Of a stretch of 64,000 nt of DNA, positions 13,250 through 23,200 are shown one piece after another. Every line of letters starts with the position of its first letter. Within the stretch, counting starts at the first letter, position 1. The DNA comes from Gymnorhina tibicen (Eukaryota; Chordata; Aves; Passeriformes; Artamidae): NCBI GenBank assembly GCA_013399875.1, contig VXAZ01002109.1:1733901-1797900 (forward strand). The letters run 5' to 3'. The position numbers and the translations under genes are program-made. Under the pieces are notes generated by a model, which saw only the letters and a program-made list of their open reading frames with translations, was not told where the DNA came from and did not search any database.

Positions 13250-13698
13250 TTATTTCCTGATGTAATAGGATCATCCCATCCTGAAGTAGCATCCCATTCC
13301 ATTCAAAGTATGGAAACATTCTGGTAGAATTAAAACTTGGATATATAATGAAATTTGTGAGACATTCTGAAGAATGAGATTTTGATATTAGTTTGCTTCC
13401 TTGTTCAGATATGAACACAGACACAGGCGCACACACATGATTTTGTGCCTCTTAATGGTGTAGCTCTGGGAAAACTGTGTTATTTAGACTAGACTCTTGG
13501 GTTATAGGAAAGAAAATGAGTATATACAACTACAAGTGAAAAGTCGATTACCCTGAATTGGGGAGTAAGGGAAGAAAAGATTATTTTTCCCACTAGCCTC
13601 CCAAAGCTAATTCTTTTCTCTTAAGCACACACTATTTTTTGGCAAAGATTTTCATGAGGTCTTTTAGAAGATCCTGTGGCATACTGTTTTAGCCTTTA

Positions 13699-13721
13699 AT
13701 TTGATTTGATTTGATTTGATT
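13699..13721. repeat. (ATTTG)n microsatellite
   Basis: Four tandem pentamers ATTTG, ending in ATTTTC. Confidence 0.92.
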
Positions 13722-15474
13722 TTCTGTTTGATTTTCCTATGTCAGGCTTTATCTCTGAATGAAGGGTTCACAAGAAGTCTTCCCAGGCTAGCATACAGGT
13801 CCTGACATTTTCAGGTTGTGTTTTGGTTTTTTGTTTTTTTTTTTGCTTGTGTCCTGTACTTTCAGGGTTAATTCAAAACCTAAAGGAAGTCCAAAGGTGC
13901 ATCCACATGTATGGTATTAAAGACTTACATATATCCATAGAGACAGAGTAAAAATGGTTTTGTCAAAAGAGCTGGTAATGAAGCAGCCACATGGATTCAT
14001 GTACTGCTATGTGGTAATGTGCACTGGGCCAATATATTAAAAATACAGAAATTATTTACATACTAGTATGAATTTGAAATGGATATACACTGATGCACAA
14101 ATAGTAATCTAAGCCACCTGACTGGCTTGAAGCTAAGGAAAATAATTTGTCATTCACAGTGCTTTGGCACTATATTTAAATAGGCTTAATTTCAAGCACT
14201 TTCCAAACACTTCAGCCTTTTACACATACTTCTGTATAGGTTTTTACTGGGATAGAATTTTCTTCATAGTAGCTCATAGGGTGCCATGTTTTGAATTTGT
14301 GAGTAAAATGGTGTTGATAACACATTGTAAAGCTTTACTTTATGTATTCAACTGTCTTTATCTCAACCCAGGAGATTTCTCAATTTTACCTACTGATCCC
14401 CTTCTCCAACCCACTGCAGGGAACAAGAGAGTGGCTGCACAGGGCTTGGAGGCCTACCAGGTTTACACCATGACAACTTTGCAAATAGTTTGTGGTATTT
14501 ACTAGGTTGGTAGAACTAAATAAACTAAAGCAATATTTCAAAATAAGTTCAGTATTACCAACTTGTAAACAATGCTGTCAAGACACTCACCACTGCTTCT
14601 AAGAGACAAAAAGTTATCCATTCTTATTAATTATTAACAGACAAGCAAAATAATGTAGAGTTCTTGCTCACATTTACTTTTGTGTTACTACTTTTAAAAA
14701 TACACATGCAAAAAAACTTCATTTAACATAATTATCTTTCCTTTGATTCCTTGATTCCACTATCTTGTTGTAGGGACTTGGTGATTTAAGTGTGTTGCAA
14801 CATTTGTTCATACAAGTCCTTTGTCTTTCTGTCTGAACCATTGTATGTATACTCTGCATTAACTACAGTACCACAAATAACCTGATCTACTGCAAGTGAA
14901 AAAAATATATGCAGGAGAACACCACAAGCTTGAAAATACCTTTGTTGTGGTTATTTTTTAAAAAGTGTGCTTTTTCAGTGGAGTGTCTAAGTTTTGTGGT
15001 GTGGTGAAAAATCTGCAAATTCCAATTAACACAAAGGGAATAACAGGTGAAAGATTTGAGAATAGAACTCTGTTTAATTTTGGTTTTTTTCAGCTAGTGA
15101 TTTTCTTGTAAGTTAATGGTTGGCATATTGAGTTGATCTTAAAATGGACTACAGACTATTTTTATATCATGCTGGCAGTATTACCAGTAGAGGTCTAGTA
15201 TGCCTGCTGCAATATTATTCAGTGTTAAAGTGTGAGCAAATACTTGCATAACTGTGATATGAAGCTTGGGGTTTAGGTTTCTATCCATGCAGCAAATGCT
15301 ATTGTGGTAAAAATGACAGCTTTTCTGTGTTTGCAGATTTTTGCGATTGCTCTGTTCTTCTCATCCATATGTAAATGTTGTGAATGCCAGGCAGGATTAA
15401 CTGAGAAGTGAGTTAGAACTGGATGGAAGCCCAGTTACCTGATGCCTCCATGAAGTTAAGACAACAAAATCAAA

Positions 15475-15690
15475 CCAGGAAAAAGTTTTCACCCAGAGGG
15501 TGATTGGGCACTGGAACAGGCTCCTCAGGGAAGTGGTCAGAGAACCAGCCTGACAGAGCTCAAGAAGTGTTTGGACAATACTCTCAGGTACATGGTGTGA
15601 TTCCTGGGGTGTCCAGAGCAGGGCCAGGAGTTGGACTCAACGGTTCTGATGCATGTCCTCCATCTCAGCATATTCTATGATTCTATGAAA
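15475..15690 (+). mobile_element. CR1 LINE fragment, 3' terminus
   Basis: Plus-strand CR1 3' sequence: AGGAAAAAGTTTTCACCCAG, then GGGCACTGGAACAGGCT, then the GTTGGACTC segment. It ends with the diagnostic tandem tail ATTCTATGATTCTATGA at 15672-15688. Only the last ~215 bases are present. A solo LTR sits 115 bases downstream. The open frame starting at 15631 spans both repeats and is not a gene. Confidence 0.9.
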
Positions 15691-15799
15691 CCCAGACAGC
15701 AGGCAAAATGCTCAACAGAATGTTTCACATTAATTTCATTGGTTATGCTCTTTCTTTTATATAACTTTTTGGATATACTGGTAGTGATTTTTGATGAAC
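15691..15799. other. Spacer between CR1 tail and solo LTR
   Basis: About 110 bases of AT-rich DNA with no feature of its own. Confidence 0.6.
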
Positions 15800-15805
15800 A
15801 GGTAC
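15800..15805. repeat. Target-site duplication AGGTAC (left copy)
   Basis: AGGTAC directly abuts the TG that begins the LTR. The identical hexamer is at 16311-16316 on the other side. Confidence 0.85.
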
Positions 15806-16310
15806 TGTTGCCATCTGTGTTGTTTCCTTCTGGTGGTATGGCACACTGCAGCCTTCCCAGAGAGCTCTGCGGGACTGACTATCTTGTGGAGAGCAGCCAT
15901 CCTGCTTCCCGTAGCCCTTCCTGCGTGGCTCGCTCTGGCTAGCTGTCGGCTCCGCAACGCAGTGGCGAAAAAAGAGGCGAAAAGGCTCCCCGCACAGGGA
16001 CTGGAGAGGATCTTTGTTCACATGGTGACATGCTGGTTCCCGAGGCAGAGAACCAGCACACGTCCGATTCCCCGAGCCAGAAAATGCCCCACGGCATGTA
16101 GCCTGTCATTTTATATGGGGATGAGGGGGGCGGAGAGAGCACATGGACTAATGGTCTCAGGGCATAGGGGCGGTACATGGGCGGAGTTGGGGTAACAAGA
16201 CCAATGGGAGAAACCCAAGGGAGTGGTTAGGGCTAGGGGCGAGGAAGGGGGAACAATGTGGGAAGGGCAGGCATTTAGTAAGAAAAGGAATGGGGAAATC
16301 CAGCACTACA
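15806..16310 (-). mobile_element. Solo LTR of an endogenous retrovirus, 505 bp
   Basis: The segment is bounded by TG...CA (TGTTGCC...CACTACA on the plus strand) and flanked by perfect AGGTAC hexamers. It is clearly richer in G+C than its surroundings. Read on the minus strand it has an ordinary U3 layout: GC boxes (GGGCGG complements at 16127-16133, 16167-16173 and 16179-16184) lie upstream of a CATATAAAA TATA box (16117-16109), followed by about 300 bases of R-U5. No internal gag, pol or env sequence is present, so it is a solo LTR left by recombination between the two LTRs of a provirus. A 6-bp duplication is typical of ERVK/alpharetrovirus-like groups. I cannot name the family and saw no clear AATAAA signal. 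Open frames through it (for example 15791-16195) are not genes. Confidence 0.87.
16109..16117 (-). promoter_or_regulatory. TATA box of the solo LTR
   Basis: CATATAAAA on the minus strand, about 195 bases inside the U3 end and just downstream of three GC boxes. The element arrangement suggests a pol II promoter; present activity is unknown. Confidence 0.6.
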
Positions 16311-16316
16311 AGGTAC
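16311..16316. repeat. Target-site duplication AGGTAC (right copy)
   Basis: Identical to 15800-15805 and directly adjacent to the CA end of the LTR. Confidence 0.85.
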
Positions 16317-17228
16317 ACCATGTAAACACAGAGATAATTGATCAGTACTAGGTGTGCCTGGAAACTAATACACATAACTGACAGTGAAAACTTTGCTTAT
16401 GGGCAGCATGCTGGAACAGAAGAAAAGCACTTCTGTTGAGGTGTTCTTCAGTAGACTTGGCAATATATAATGTGTTGCCTAAAGTAAGCTTAGAAATAAC
16501 TAGGGCTGCTTGTAGTCAAGGCATTAATTTAGATGCTTTCCTAATGATTTATAGTTTCCACTGAATCACTTGATGCCTTCAACATTTGGGAATATGTCTC
16601 CTAATTACATGCCAAACTAGAAAATTTATTAATACATTTTTAAAGGAGACTGGAGTTGACATTCTCATGTTCTAAAAAAATCTGAAGCCCAGATTTTTTA
16701 CTGATTTAAAATGAGATTGATGTCACTGGATAAGACTGTTTAGACATATCTAGTTTTAAGATTTTTGATAACATACTCTTTGATCTCATGGCTGTTACAC
16801 TCTAATGAAAACCTTTTCTCTTTCCATAATCTGGTACCTGTAGCAGTCTCACTTTTGTATCAGATAGCTAACAGTTTATTTTCAAGTCCAGGACACAGTG
16901 TGGGCAGGCATCCACGTGCAGCAAATGCTGCATGCACTCTTAAAGAAAGTACCCGCTAGGTAAGAGGGTTGTCCAGCTGAAAACTGCAGGAGCCTGATTA
17001 AGCTTTTGGTATCCCTGTTACCCCCTGCATTTCTTTCCACTCTTTGCAATGCAATGCTGAGAAATTTGCTATTTCTCAGAATTATATAAGGTGTGCCTCC
17101 AGCAAGCTGGATTGATTTTGAATGAGCTCATATGTCATTATCTCTCCCATTAACAGTAAGGACACCATTCTCTGAATCAGGCTGTGGCAGATGTAATCTA
17201 CACAAGGTGCTGGTCCCAATCTTTTCTA
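16317..17228. other. Unique non-coding DNA
   Basis: No gene recognised. The stretch just before 17229 may be further decayed CR1 coding sequence, but I could not align it by eye. Confidence 0.5.
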
Positions 17229-17592
17229 CGAAAAAGCTTTGTAAAGCACATGGAAAATGAGGTGAAGCCAGCACACATGGCTTCACTAAAGGCAAACCAC
17301 GTCTCACAAATTTGGTGGCTTCTATGACAGGGTAGCAGTGTTGGTGGATGAAAGAAAAGAAACAGATTTCATCCACCTGGACCTGTTCAAAGCATTTGAT
17401 ACTGTTCTGAACAATAGCCTTGTCTCTATATTCGGGGGACATGGATTTGATGGCTGGACCAGTTGGTACATAAGGAATTGGCTGGATGGTGGCACTCAAA
17501 GGGTTGCAGTAAATGTCTCTATGTCCAAATGGACACCAGTGAAGAGTGGTGTTCCTCAGGGATCAGTACTGGACCCAGTGCTGTTTAACACT
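17229..17592 (+). pseudogene. CR1 LINE ORF2 fragment, part of the reverse-transcriptase domain
   Basis: The DNA encodes the palm/fingers part of the CR1 reverse transcriptase. HGFTKGK is readable at 17276-17296. Then VLVDERKETDFIHLDLFKAF starts at 17338 (GTG read as V), carrying the motif-A region (HLDLFKAFDTV). FDGW, IRNWLDG and the SGVPQGSVLDPVLFN block follow at 17545-17589. The first block is in a different frame from the rest, which fits a one-base deletion near 17317-17322. The copy stops before the FADD/YADD catalytic motif, and both ends of the element are missing. It is a dead internal fragment. The known role of the family is target-primed reverse transcription of CR1 RNA. Confidence 0.9.
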
Positions 17593-19965
17593 GAATTCTT
17601 AATACTTTTTCAATTTCAGTAAGCTCTAGCATCCTCATTTACCATGTCTCTTACTAGCTATAAGTCTCCAAAGCAAAATTTTGATACAAAGATTAGGTTA
17701 CAGTGATAACTAATAAGACATTATCACTTAAGCTTTCTCCATCCCAGAGTTTTAGATTTACCATCAAGAAATACATTATTTTTGCATTATTTTTTTTGTG
17801 TTCTTCAATGGCCCTCTTCACAGATTTGTAAACCACAGATCTAAGTGCTTGTGCATATTATTGTTTCTCTTTTTAGTATTGCTGCTCTAGAAAATTCAGA
17901 GTAGCATTCAAACTTCCTGTACTACCTGGAACGCTACAGCCATTACAACCCTGGAGGAAGTAAATTCTTGAAATACTATCAGCTTACCAACTGGTAAAAT
18001 ACTGTCAGTTTTTGTGGGATATCCACCTCGTATTTTGTAATTGTATACATTATCAAACTTCTTAAAATACAAATATATAGCAAAAGTATTTATAGTACAG
18101 GATTGAAATATTTTAAAATTCATTTTACATATGGTAAATTATTTTATATGTATGAATAATTCTAAGATTTTTAGGCCTCCATATCAGAGTCTCGAAGTAG
18201 AAGGTAATAAATTTGGTTACAAAACTATTGTAAAGAAGGTTATCAGTAATACAAGACAAAGAATATGGAAGATGGGTGCATTTTGTTAAGCAGAAGTAGT
18301 AGGCCCATAGGTGTTGTGAAAGGAAAGATAGAGAGGAGAAGGGAAGCTGTGGGAGAAACATGGTATTGAAAAAGCTGCTTGATTTATCTGAATTTTATGA
18401 GAGCTGTTTAGATTTTAACAGGTTGCTTATGGTTGCCCAGAATGGGATCTGTGTCTTTTATGAGAACTAGCAACACCATTCCAGTTTCAGCACACTAAAT
18501 AATTCCCACCTTCAAATTTAGATGGGTACATATGCTAATTCATAACCATTTAAGTACACAGCAGTAATGAGTTTCCCGCTAGGTTAATTTGTGTCATATT
18601 CAGTGTAAACACTTGATATCTGCTGGTAATCATTGTATAAAAGCCTGAACAACAGCATGATATTTCTCAGGAAAGTTCTTTAATTATCTGGAGAAAAGAT
18701 GATCATTAACACCTTATTTGGTCTTTCCTTGAAGTAAGCAGAACACACGCTTTAAAAAAGAAGAAAATAAAAACAGTTTGGGAACATGTCTGTTGCAATA
18801 TAATTAATCATGTGCCAGAAAGAGTCTTTAATAACATGGTGTGAGCTGCCTGAGACAGCTGGCTGAGCATCTAGATTGCACTGGCATTGCTTATTAATCT
18901 GACTGTATCATATGGTAAAAATAAGGCAAAAAATATTTAAGAGTCACTTTTTTAGACTTAAAACTTATTTCCAATAGATGTAAAACCTATTACCTAACTC
19001 TGGGTGAAAGCATTTTGTAAAAGCATATTTGCAGTTTAAATGGTTGTACATGTTTTCTGGATTGTTTGAAGTGGATTGATGATACTCTGTTAAGATTTGG
19101 CTTTTCCCCATTGAATGTGATGAACATTTTCCTATTGATTTTAACTGGAAAATGCTACACTTTCTAGCACAACTGCCCCTGTGGAACACTTGACCGAAAA
19201 CAATTAAATACTGTGAATTCAGTTAAAAGATTGTGTTGAGAATATTGGGGTTTTATATCTTAACACAGTGCTTTAAAACTGGAGGACACATAAAACACAT
19301 TTGAGAGACTATTTCAGTAATGTTGTTATTGATACTTTGTTGTAAAATACTGTTGGTTACAGTGGATCGTTATTGTCTGTGATGCAAGTAGATAGTGAAA
19401 GACTGCAATTCTGCCATTCTCCATTTGGTTTAAGGTAGAAAACCTGAATACAACTGTATTATGTCATTTGCAGAGAACACCATAAAAAACTCTCTTTGGT
19501 AATCCTTAAATAACCTTAAATGCCTGCAGTTGAAGCATTTAGTTTTCAATTTGCTTTTGAAGAATGGGAATGTTATTCTTGGTAGAAGGGCTTTCCCAAA
19601 ATTTCTCAGCACATCATTTCTATTTTGTCATGCAGAAGTGAGAAAACTCTCCTCCAGTCCCAGAGCAGAGAGTGAACATTTATGAAGGAAATGAGAGGCA
19701 GGAAATTGCTTGCTAGAAGAAAAGAAACAGGAGCCCATCATGGTAGAACAGACTGTGTATCAACAAGGGGAGAACTGGAAAAGAAAATTTAAAAAAAATA
19801 TATTGATTAAGGAACAGTGATTTAAATGTGATCTTCCCAGCACTTAATCAGAAGTTTTAAATAATGTTATAAAGGTGATGGCAAAATGATGATAATGATC
19901 ACTTATAGTATCCAGGAAAGATATGGTCTTTTTGGTGATTACTTTCTCCATACAGAAAGGCAAGG
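17593..19965. other. Unique non-coding DNA, possibly conserved in part
   Basis: No gene recognised. The part at about 18500-18950 is non-repetitive and rich in ATTA/TAAT and ATGCTAAT-type motifs, as in developmental enhancers. This is an impression only and is listed as a finding. Confidence 0.5.
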
Positions 19966-20263
19966 ATATTGGAGGATGTCAAAAAGCCGTCATCCTCACC
20001 ATATGAAAGAAGAAAAGATAAAATCAGACTGCAGAAACTACAGTGTAATGTTTTTGTTGACAGTTCCTGACAAAATCTTGGCCAGATTTCTTATTGACTG
20101 CTCTGCATGCCATGTCATCTGTTATGTTCTGCCTGATGTACATTCTGTGACTTCAGAACCAGTGATGTGCATATCAAGTGTTATTTGGTATCTTGTCAGC
20201 AGCAAAAAAAATGTAGGCAACATGTTGACAAAAACACCCAGCACTGTGGATAGACCTAGATAA
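19966..20263 (+). pseudogene. Decayed reverse-transcriptase domain of a non-CR1 LINE (RTE-like?)
   Basis: The translation from 20021 reads KSDCRNYSVMFLLTVPDKIL then ARFLIDCSACHV, then VLPD. This mirrors the LINE reverse-transcriptase block SDCGNYRGISLLSVAGKILA...VLPES. Just upstream, in other frames, are EDVKK (19972) and AVILTI (19985), the usual lead-in to that block, so at least two frameshifts have occurred. Downstream, the DNA still echoes a CGFR segment and a RQLQEKCR-like segment. It then jumps to LTKTPSTVDR at the place of LTKAFDTVDR. About ten codons around motif A are missing, and its first catalytic aspartate is not retained. The clade is unresolved: the wording is closest to RTE-type elements and clearly differs from CR1. 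No flanking parts were recognised, and the element cannot be active. Confidence 0.72.
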
Positions 20264-23200
20264 GGGCATGAAAGTTTTAGTGCCCAAGGGACTTTACTGA
20301 TGTCTTGAACTTGTTCCCTGCAATTGTGGTGCTTGCTGGGGGTTATGTATCAAGGTTGGAAATCCCTGAAAAGCTTGTTGTATGAAAGAATGAGACTGTG
20401 GTTTAGGAGAATAGATGCACAGACACCTGTGAAATTGATATCAGCAGCTGGAAGACTGACAGTAGAGTAGTGCAAAGCATTTGGAATAGGAGTAGGTAAA
20501 TCAAATTTCAGAAGCAAGGTGAAGATAACATTCAGTAGAGGCAAAAATATCAAGTGCAGCTGGCAGCAATTCCAGTCTCCTTCCACTACCTACATAACCA
20601 GTGGAGTGACTCTTTGAACTCTTTTAGCTTGAAGATGAGTTGACATAATTTTCTTAGGTTATCAAAGACAACGAGTGTGGCAAAAAAAATCATGCACGTC
20701 ATTTAAAGAATAGTTGAATGACATTCAGGTGAGTGACTTGTATGGAAAGCAAAGAAGATAGAAGTTTGAGTCCTACAAAGCATCTGTTAATGAGTGTGAG
20801 TAGTTTCTTCTAATATAAGACTTCAGTGGAGAAACTGGTGGGATCAAGGGATGAGGAATACTTCCAGAGAAACAATGCAAGTCCAGATAGTAGAAAGACA
20901 GATGAAAGAATACATGATATAGCGCAATAGATTCAGATATACAGTTGCAGGTAATGAGAAAATCCCCAATGTATTTAGAGGCTGTCATTCTCAGAAGGAC
21001 AAAGAAAACAAACATGCATGTCTGCCTGGTGTGTGGCAGTTGTATTTCTCAGCTGATGGTCTTTGTTGCCCAAAAAATTTGTTTATTTGAGAATGGCCCG
21101 CTGGTGGTGGCAAATGCTCCATAGTAACATTGCAGGAGGAGTAGTTACAGCCTATAGGCAGTATCCCATCAATATTCCAATTATGAGTACTATTGTGAAT
21201 GACCAGTAGCTTTGCACCTGGTGGTGTAGCTGAACTACTCTACAATGCCTTTGGGGCAGCCTGCTAAAAATTAGGAACAATTGCTACCTGACCTTAGGTT
21301 CCTACGGTGTAAAAAGGAATGTCTTAATAATGAAACAGACAATAAAACAGGGAACAAAGCTTATAAAAAGGTAGTTGTGAAACTGAAGCTTCCTCCTTCA
21401 TGGTTTTAGGGGAAAGTGTTCAGCTTCACTCTTGTTTACAGACAATTCTTTCAAGATTAACCTCAGGAATAGTAAGAACATTGATTTGAATTGTATTGAA
21501 CTCGTGTGAGGTTGGTGTGAGATATTACTCCAGATTTGTCTATTTAAACACAGTTTCCAAATATTTCTAAATAAGTAGGGCTTCAACTCCACCTCACAGC
21601 CTATTTAAAGCTACTTATCTTAGCTAAATATATTCCTCAATATTTGGGCAGTGTAATTAAATTGGGGTTAGGTATAGAGTATCATTATATCAAAATTTTG
21701 AAGACTATCATATATTATAACCACACACTAACTTTTAGTAAGAAGATGAAATTATGGAAGTTGACATAGAAATAAATATCTAAAAACACGAAATTACAAA
21801 AGATGTTTCCAGATATATATTTTTTATTGAAACTAAAGAAGTTGCCTGAGCTTAAGTTACATGACAATATTTTTCTGGGCTTGTTTTATTCAAACACAGA
21901 AACAAAGAATAATTGGAAGTATATGGATATTTCAAACAGTATTTGCAAACTTTTTTTACCTCAAAATCAAGATAAATTTTGTTGGAAAGTCGGGCTGCTG
22001 TTTTCTTATGTCATGTGAGGCATCTTGTCTGTCTTCAACAGCATAATCGTATATAGCAGCCAGAGTAGATGGGTACTCTACCCTTTTTGATTTCAGATTT
22101 AAGGCTAGGTGTTTGTACTGAGGTATGTATATGCTGTTCCACATAAATATAATTTAAAAGGTGGAGCTTTTGCTGTGAACTTTGCATTCTGCACCATCTG
22201 TCACTGCCTACTTTCCTGTTGCAGAAGATCCAATAAACTGTTTTTACCCTCCATGGCTTTTTAGAGATCTCTCACAGTCTTCCAACACCTCTTCATCTAA
22301 ATAGTGCCTGCTAGTAGTTTTCACTGAAATCACAACTAGATATAAGTCAAATGTAAGCATAATTCAAAGACCTTCCCTTCTAAACTTCTGACACTGTGGT
22401 TTAGGGAAGCATTCATCCTTGCCATTCATATCACTTTGTACAACAAAGTATGAAAACCAGACATTTTTTATTGACCTTGGTAGGTAGGGTAGCATGAAAT
22501 GCTTGATTTTAAATGCTATTGTTGTTGCTCTTTTATTAGCTCTGAATTATTGCAACCACTGTAAGATGTAATGGGACACTTGGGACATTCAGGTGGTTTC
22601 TAATCTATAAACAAGCTCTACTTAAAAACTAACAAGCCAAACAACCAACTAACAAACCCTGCCTGGGAAATCAGCTCTGCCTTGCAAAGTTCTCTTTTCC
22701 AAAAGGTTCTGCACTCATATGGAGTTCTGTGTAGCACCAGGCCTTACAACCACAAAAGGACAAGGCAAGAAGTTCACACATTGCCCACAGAAATGCCGGG
22801 GCTCCCTCCTTCCTCTGACTCAAAGGGAGATGGAAGGCTGCAGAGGCAACGGAGCCAGGTAACCTGCTGTCTGTGGTGCCTGCTGACCTGTGGATGGGCT
22901 TGTGATATGTAAGGGCAATTATATGGTGTTTTATGTAGATCTCTTATTAATTCTGGTTAGTTTCTTTGTCTAGGGAAAAGTTCTGGTTCTGGAAACCTTT
23001 GCAGTGTTTGCATGGGGAGTACTCTGCAGAACAGAACTACACCTCACACTGCACATCCAGCTTCATGATTTGGGAAGGACAACAACTCCTGAGTGTTTCT
23101 TACAGTGTTAATGGATATCTAAATCTCACACATCAGTGCAGCATAATAATTTGATAGCTTTGATATATATAGAAAGGATCTGACCTTTCAAAGCTCAGAG

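Larger units (their letters stand above)
11463..15336. other. Unique non-coding DNA with simple repeats
   Basis: No gene recognised. Included are a CpG-bearing patch at about 12435-12660, a (TTTG)n run at 13231-13249 and an (ATTTG)n run at 13699-13721. Open frames up to 113 codons (14164-14505, plus) match nothing I recognise. Confidence 0.55.

Noticed and set aside
15631..16195. Open frames of 79-134 codons on both strands
   Set aside because: They lie in the CR1 tail and the solo LTR. GC-rich LTR sequence has few stops, and no domain is recognisable.
17128..17499. 123-codon minus-strand open frame
   Set aside because: It is the antisense shadow of the CR1 reverse-transcriptase fragment, whose plus-strand translation matches a known domain.
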